Assembly (NCBI GenBank): GCA_946902875.1 | Contig: OX336345.1 | Span: forward strand, 13,237,395 to 13,301,394 | Direction of reading: 5' to 3' | From: Nematopogon swammerdamellus | Lineage: Eukaryota > Arthropoda > Insecta > Lepidoptera > Adelidae | DNA: 64,000 nucleotides | Shown here: positions 24,701 to 30,700 of the stretch, piece by piece | Position numbering within the stretch: the first letter of the stretch is position 1 | How the letters are laid out: every line of letters begins with the position of its first letter | Position numbers and translations under genes: made by a program | The notes under the pieces: generated by a model | What the model was told of the DNA's origin: nothing | Seen by the model: only the letters and a program-made list of their open reading frames with translations | The model's database searches: none

Positions 24701-27700
24701 TGAAAAACCAAAATTTTAGTTTTATTAGTATGGAATAGAGAATTTGATTTTTTTTTACCAAGTTACACGTGTTACACCATAATGGCAATGAAGACTTTTT
24801 TGTTACTGTTATGAAACTGAATCGATTAGGCTGTAAAAATCAACCACCTATTTTTTTATTTAAATAGGTACATAAAAAATATTTTACACAAAAAAAAAGC
24901 CCAAGGACCTAAAATTTTATATAGGTTTTACTCCCTATATGATACAGAACCCCCCCTAAGCGTACTAATAACTAATTTTGAAAGACCTTACATAATAATA
25001 AATAAATAGCAATATATTATGTTTATTATGCATGTATGTTTGTATATTATACAGGAACACATACACAGGTGGAACTACAACATCAAGTATGTTGGCGGAA
25101 AGCAGTGGTTCTGTACCGCTGAAGCCGGCAGGATTATAGGAAAATTGGAGAGACATATGTCCAGCAGTGGACGCTTACACGCTGACTGACTGACTGACTT
25201 TAACATTCTTATAAGTTTTCCTTTACCAGACTTCTACCCTTCTGAACCTGAAGTCTCACACGGGGCTAGCTCATGTTTTGAGTTAGCGAATAGTGACATA
25301 TTATTTATACACCGCCAAGAAGCACATAATCTCCTAGAGCTGTGCTAACCGCCGGGTCGCCCTGTCGACTATAAATGGATATAATGTATTGTAACCAGGC
25401 GCTCTCGCACCCCTCCTTCAACAACAACCGGCTGACGCACAGCTACGAGCGGCTCGAGTTCCTCGGGGACGCCGTGCTCGACTTCCTCATCACGGCGCAC
25501 CTGTTCGAGAACTACACCACACTCAAGCCCGGCGACCTCACCGACCTGCGCTCCGCTCTCGTCAACAACGTCACCTTCGCCGGATACGTGGTCAAGCTGG
25601 GCCTGCACAAGTACACATACACACTTTACATTACCCTCATTATATGCTAAAACTATATTATATCTACATAAATTGTCGTTTTGAGATAATCACGGTCAAA
25701 GAAATCTCTTCAACGAGACATGTTACTGTGTATTACTCATGCGATTAACCATATTGATTTTTTTTTTTTCTGAAAAGTATTTCCCGTAACCCTTCCCTAA
25801 AGGGTCGCGCGTGCGAAAAGGCCGATGCTTTACTGAGACAAAGGGGCCTGGGGGCCGACCCTTGAGAGGTTAATGACGTTGCTGGAGTAGCCCAAGAGTG
25901 AGTTCGTTTGTGTTATGTAATGGAACCTGACACGGTGGACTAAATCACCTCCTACATCCGCAATGTTAGCCCCTTCCTGCCGCTACTACTTGCAGTAGAC
26001 TTCCTTTGTTCATACCCTGGATGGAAAACACAAAATATTATTCATAGTTCTTTCGAGCTACCTTCATTTAATGCCCACCGTTCCGGGGGGTTTAATCTTA
26101 CCATCTAAATAAATACCATTCCTGTAAATTAAAAAGTAAGAATAAAAAAAAAAAAAATATCAAAATAATGATATAACCAACAAGTTTTATCTGGATTTAA
26201 ATGTCTCAAAGCTTTCTGCCTAATAAATAAATAACAAATATAGAAAGAAAGGATCTATAGCTTAGCATGTAACCCGAACCATGGGCTCAAGTTCGTGAAT
26301 GAATTTTACTAATGAAACTGAAATAAAATGAAGCACGTAATTGTTGTACACGATGATACAATGTGTAAGGAAGCGAGTACGGGTAAGAGTGTGTGTGCCG
26401 GGTGGCAGGTACTTGCTCGCACAGATCAACCCAAACCTGGAGCGAGCCATCATGGCGTTCGTTCAGCACCAGGAGCAACGCCAACACAACATCAGCGAGG
26501 ACGTCCTCTATCTCATCGACGAGGAGGACTGCAAGATGGCGCAGTACATCGAAGTTCCCAAGGTATTACTTGCTCTCCATTTGTTGAGCGGACAAATTCT
26601 CTAATCTAAGTATTAGAGTGTCTTGTTATTTGTTGTATTGTATTGTATTGTTTATTGACCATTCTTATGGCAGTTATACTGCGCTCGAACTTGTCACAAT
26701 TTGTTCTATCCGGTTCGATTACACCCACGAAGAAGAACCGACAAGAAACTTCGCAGGGTATTTTTTTTAAACATATTTTTACAAGTATTTAGTGACTAGC
26801 CACATAATAACACCGCCCATAGTCCATCTAAAACACAGCTTGAGAGCAAGATTAACAATTTTGCTGAGAGTTCTGACTACAAAGACTTATTAATTAAGTG
26901 AATCAGGTGTAAAGAGCCTTTGTCAAACTTTGATACGTAATTTGTATCAACATAATTATGTTAGTGTATTAAACTACAATGTAGTATAATTGTATTGTCA
27001 AAAATAAAAAATAAAAATATATGAATATTTAAGATACTTGAAGTATCAAGTTGTCAATGGCATTGATGTCTAATTTTATAGATCGAACGTCGCGCGATTT
27101 AACCTGTACTATGTTTCGTCTTAACAAGTGTGCGTGCATTCACACACAGTATTGTGATACTCACACAAGCACACACTTACATCATATAGTCGTTTCATGT
27201 CCGTAAACGGCGGGCATCGCAGCGCGCCGCGCCTCCTGCCACGAGATACTTTCGTGGTTTGCATTTTACACGCCGCCATGCTGTCACGTGACGCGATCCC
27301 TACGACGTTACTGTCGCGTTCTCACTTGCCTACAGGTGATAAGAGTGAGCGAGAAAGTTGTCATCGCTCGCCCATCGGCGCGATTGTCGTATTTCCGCTC
27401 ACTCTTATGATCAGCAGGCAAGTGGGAACGAGAACGCGATAGCTACGTCACACAATCCGTGACATGTCAGCATGGCTTCATAACACGTCATAACATGCTC
27501 AGGCGAAACAAACAACAACGTTTGTCACTGTTACTCTTGCATAAAACACAGCTTTACTCTTTCTCGTTCGCTCTTTATATTAATTACGTATACAAAAATC
27601 TGTTTAACATAAAATTTGAGAAAAAAACCAGCAAAATAAATACTTACTGATGGAAGGAGACGCCATTCTTTACGTAATTTCGATCTGAGCTGTTACAATA

Positions 27701-30700
27701 CTTGTAACAACAACCGGGCATGCTGAACACACGCACTTTTGCGCCACAGACTCGGTACAGTAAGACTTACGCTCAACACGCGCTGCACACGCCGTATGAA
27801 GCGGCTGTCCGTGAAATCTGCAATTTATGCAGTTCTCGTCGAGAACAAATTTTTTCGGGAGTAATGTATGGGACGGGCATATCTCTAAATATACATCAAT
27901 GGTCAATGGGTCAATAAAGTTGAGGTACTAATGGTACCTAGTCAAGAGTTAATATTGTTTGTAAAAAATACAATTGTCAAAAACAAAAAATATAAATATA
28001 TATGTAGGTATATATTTATGTTTATTCTTTATTCTTTATTCATCATTCGTATGGTAGTACACTACGCTTGAATTTGTCCTGTTAGTTTTTACAATCCGGT
28101 TCGATTACACCCACAAAGAAGAGCCGGCAAGAAACTTCGCAGGGTTCTTTTTTTAACGTCTTCAATTACAATACATTGTGACTAGCTACACAATAGACAC
28201 CGCTTACAGTGTTAAGATATAGTTTGAGAGCTAGAATAACTATAATTTAAGCTTGATAATTCTGACCACATAAAATCAAAAGTTAAAGTAAAAGTATAGA
28301 TAAAATCAGGTGTATAGAGCCTTTGTCAGAAATTGTTGATACATATCGTATCAAGTCATGTCAGTTATAAATATTCATACCACATTGTAGTACAATGTCA
28401 AAAAATAAAATAAATAAATTTGATACTTAATGTATCAATTAGTCAAAGTAATATTTTAGTATGCGTGCTAAATAAACTTGATGCTTAATGTATCAATTAG
28501 TCAAATTAATTTTTAGTTTATATATAATAAAATATTATCATACTTGAAGTATCAAGTTGTCAATATGGGTTAATATAATTATTGAGGTACAAATGGTACC
28601 TAGTCAAGTATTAACTAATTATGCAGTCAGAACCTCAAGATATGAATTTATCAGCTAAGGCCTCCTTTACAGTGTAGTAGGCTTTCTTTGCAAGGGTAGA
28701 TTTTAAGTTTTTCTTAAACAAAGTATCATTAAGATTTTTTACCTCTTCGGGTATTTTATTATATAATCTAATACTATTACAAACAAAACTTTTCGACATT
28801 TTAGATGATCTGTGCTTCGTAATTTGAATATTATTTTTACTCCTAGTGTCATGCTGGTGAATATCGGAATGGAGAGTAGCGTTTTGCATATACTTTCTAG
28901 CATAGCAGATATTTTGATAAATATAAACACTGGGTAGTGTCATGATTCCTACTTTATGAAATACATTTCTACAAGAGTCCCTGGCTTTCATACTGAGTAC
29001 ACAACGCAATGCTCTTTTTTGAAGAACAAATATTCTGCTAGATTCCGCTGCATTTCCCCAAAATAATAGTCCGTAAGACATAAGACTATCGAAGTAAGCA
29101 TAATAGACAGTTTTAGCAGCTTGCATACCACATAGTTCTTTGATTTTTTTAATGGCATAACAAGCTGAACTTAGCTTACCAGCAAGTGCATCTATGTGAG
29201 GTTTCCAAGTTAAGGTGCGATCAAATATTACACCTAAAAAGGTTATTTCTTTGGATATGTTCAATGTGAGTTCTTCTGCAGTTTTGGCAATTTCTTGGTT
29301 AACAATACGTCTGTGAGTTCCAAGTGCAAAGTGCATAACATTTGTTTTATTTACAGTACCGTGTGGGGCCGGTACTTTAATAGAATAGCCCCACTGCATC
29401 TCTCCCCGTGTATGTCGTAAAAGGCGACTAAGGGATATGACTCCCTTCTTATATTACTAGGTGGTAGGGTTTAACTCGCCCGGGTTGGTACCACCGCACT
29501 GAATGAAAGGTCGGTCGAAACGGCTATGTAAATAGTTTGTGTTTTCCGTCCAGTTCAGTGTAGCCGGCACGACCGAAGGGAAGCACTGACGTGGCACCAA
29601 ATTCACCCGGTGTTATGGGCTGACATCACGGATGTTGTAGGTGATGTAGCCAACCGTGTCAGTTTCCATAAAAAAAAAAAAAAAAAAAAAATTAAGCAAA
29701 AGGTTATTAGAGTCAAACCACATCTTTAATGATTGTATTACATCTATAAAGGACTCACGTAATTCAGTAACGTTTTTGTTTTTCAAAACTACTGATATAT
29801 CATCGGCAAACATTATTAGCTCAATATCATCTTTAATGCAAGTAGATATATAATTAACATAAATCAGAAAGAGTAATGGTCCCAGTATGGAGCCTTGAGG
29901 AACTCCCATAGAAATCGATTCTACTTCTGACTTATTGCCATTAACATCACAAACCTGCTTTCTGTTACTTAAATATGATTTACAAAGCCGCAACTCTTTA
30001 TCCCTCACACCATAATGTTCCAATTTCATTAAGATTATATCATGACTAACACAGTCAAACGCCTTAGACAGGTCACAGAAAAAGCCGTATGTGTGATTAA
30101 AATTATCTAATGATTCAATTACAGCTTTTATCATTGATGCAATGGCATCTCCCGTTGACCTGCCCTTGCGGAATCCAAATTGTTTATAGTTTAGTATGTT
30201 ATTTTCATTAAAAAAATTAATTAGCCTTTTTTCTATAGCCTTCTCAAATACTTTACTAAAAACAGGAAGCAAAGACACGGGACGATAGTTTCCAATAGTA
30301 TTATGACATCCTTTTTTAAACAACGGTACTAACCTAGCTATTTTAAGTAAATCAGGGAATGTACCCTCTTCAAAACATTGATTTATAACAGTAATTAATG
30401 GATTTATAATACTATAACTCAGTGACTTCATTAGTTTAGGTGAAATATTCCACAGGTCTTGGGAATTTTTGGTCTTAAGATCTCTAATGATTTTTTTTTA
30501 TTTCACAATGTGAGACTGGTTTGAAAGTGATTGTTTTAATATTTCGTGGAGTGTAACTTACTAGATATTGTGATGCAGCTTCAGAACTAGCTTTAATATT
30601 TTTCGTTGTTTCCTGAGCAATAGTAGAAAAATATTTATTAAAGTAATTTGCAACACTTGAGCTATCATTTATAATGTTGTCTCCTATTTTTAATTCTATA

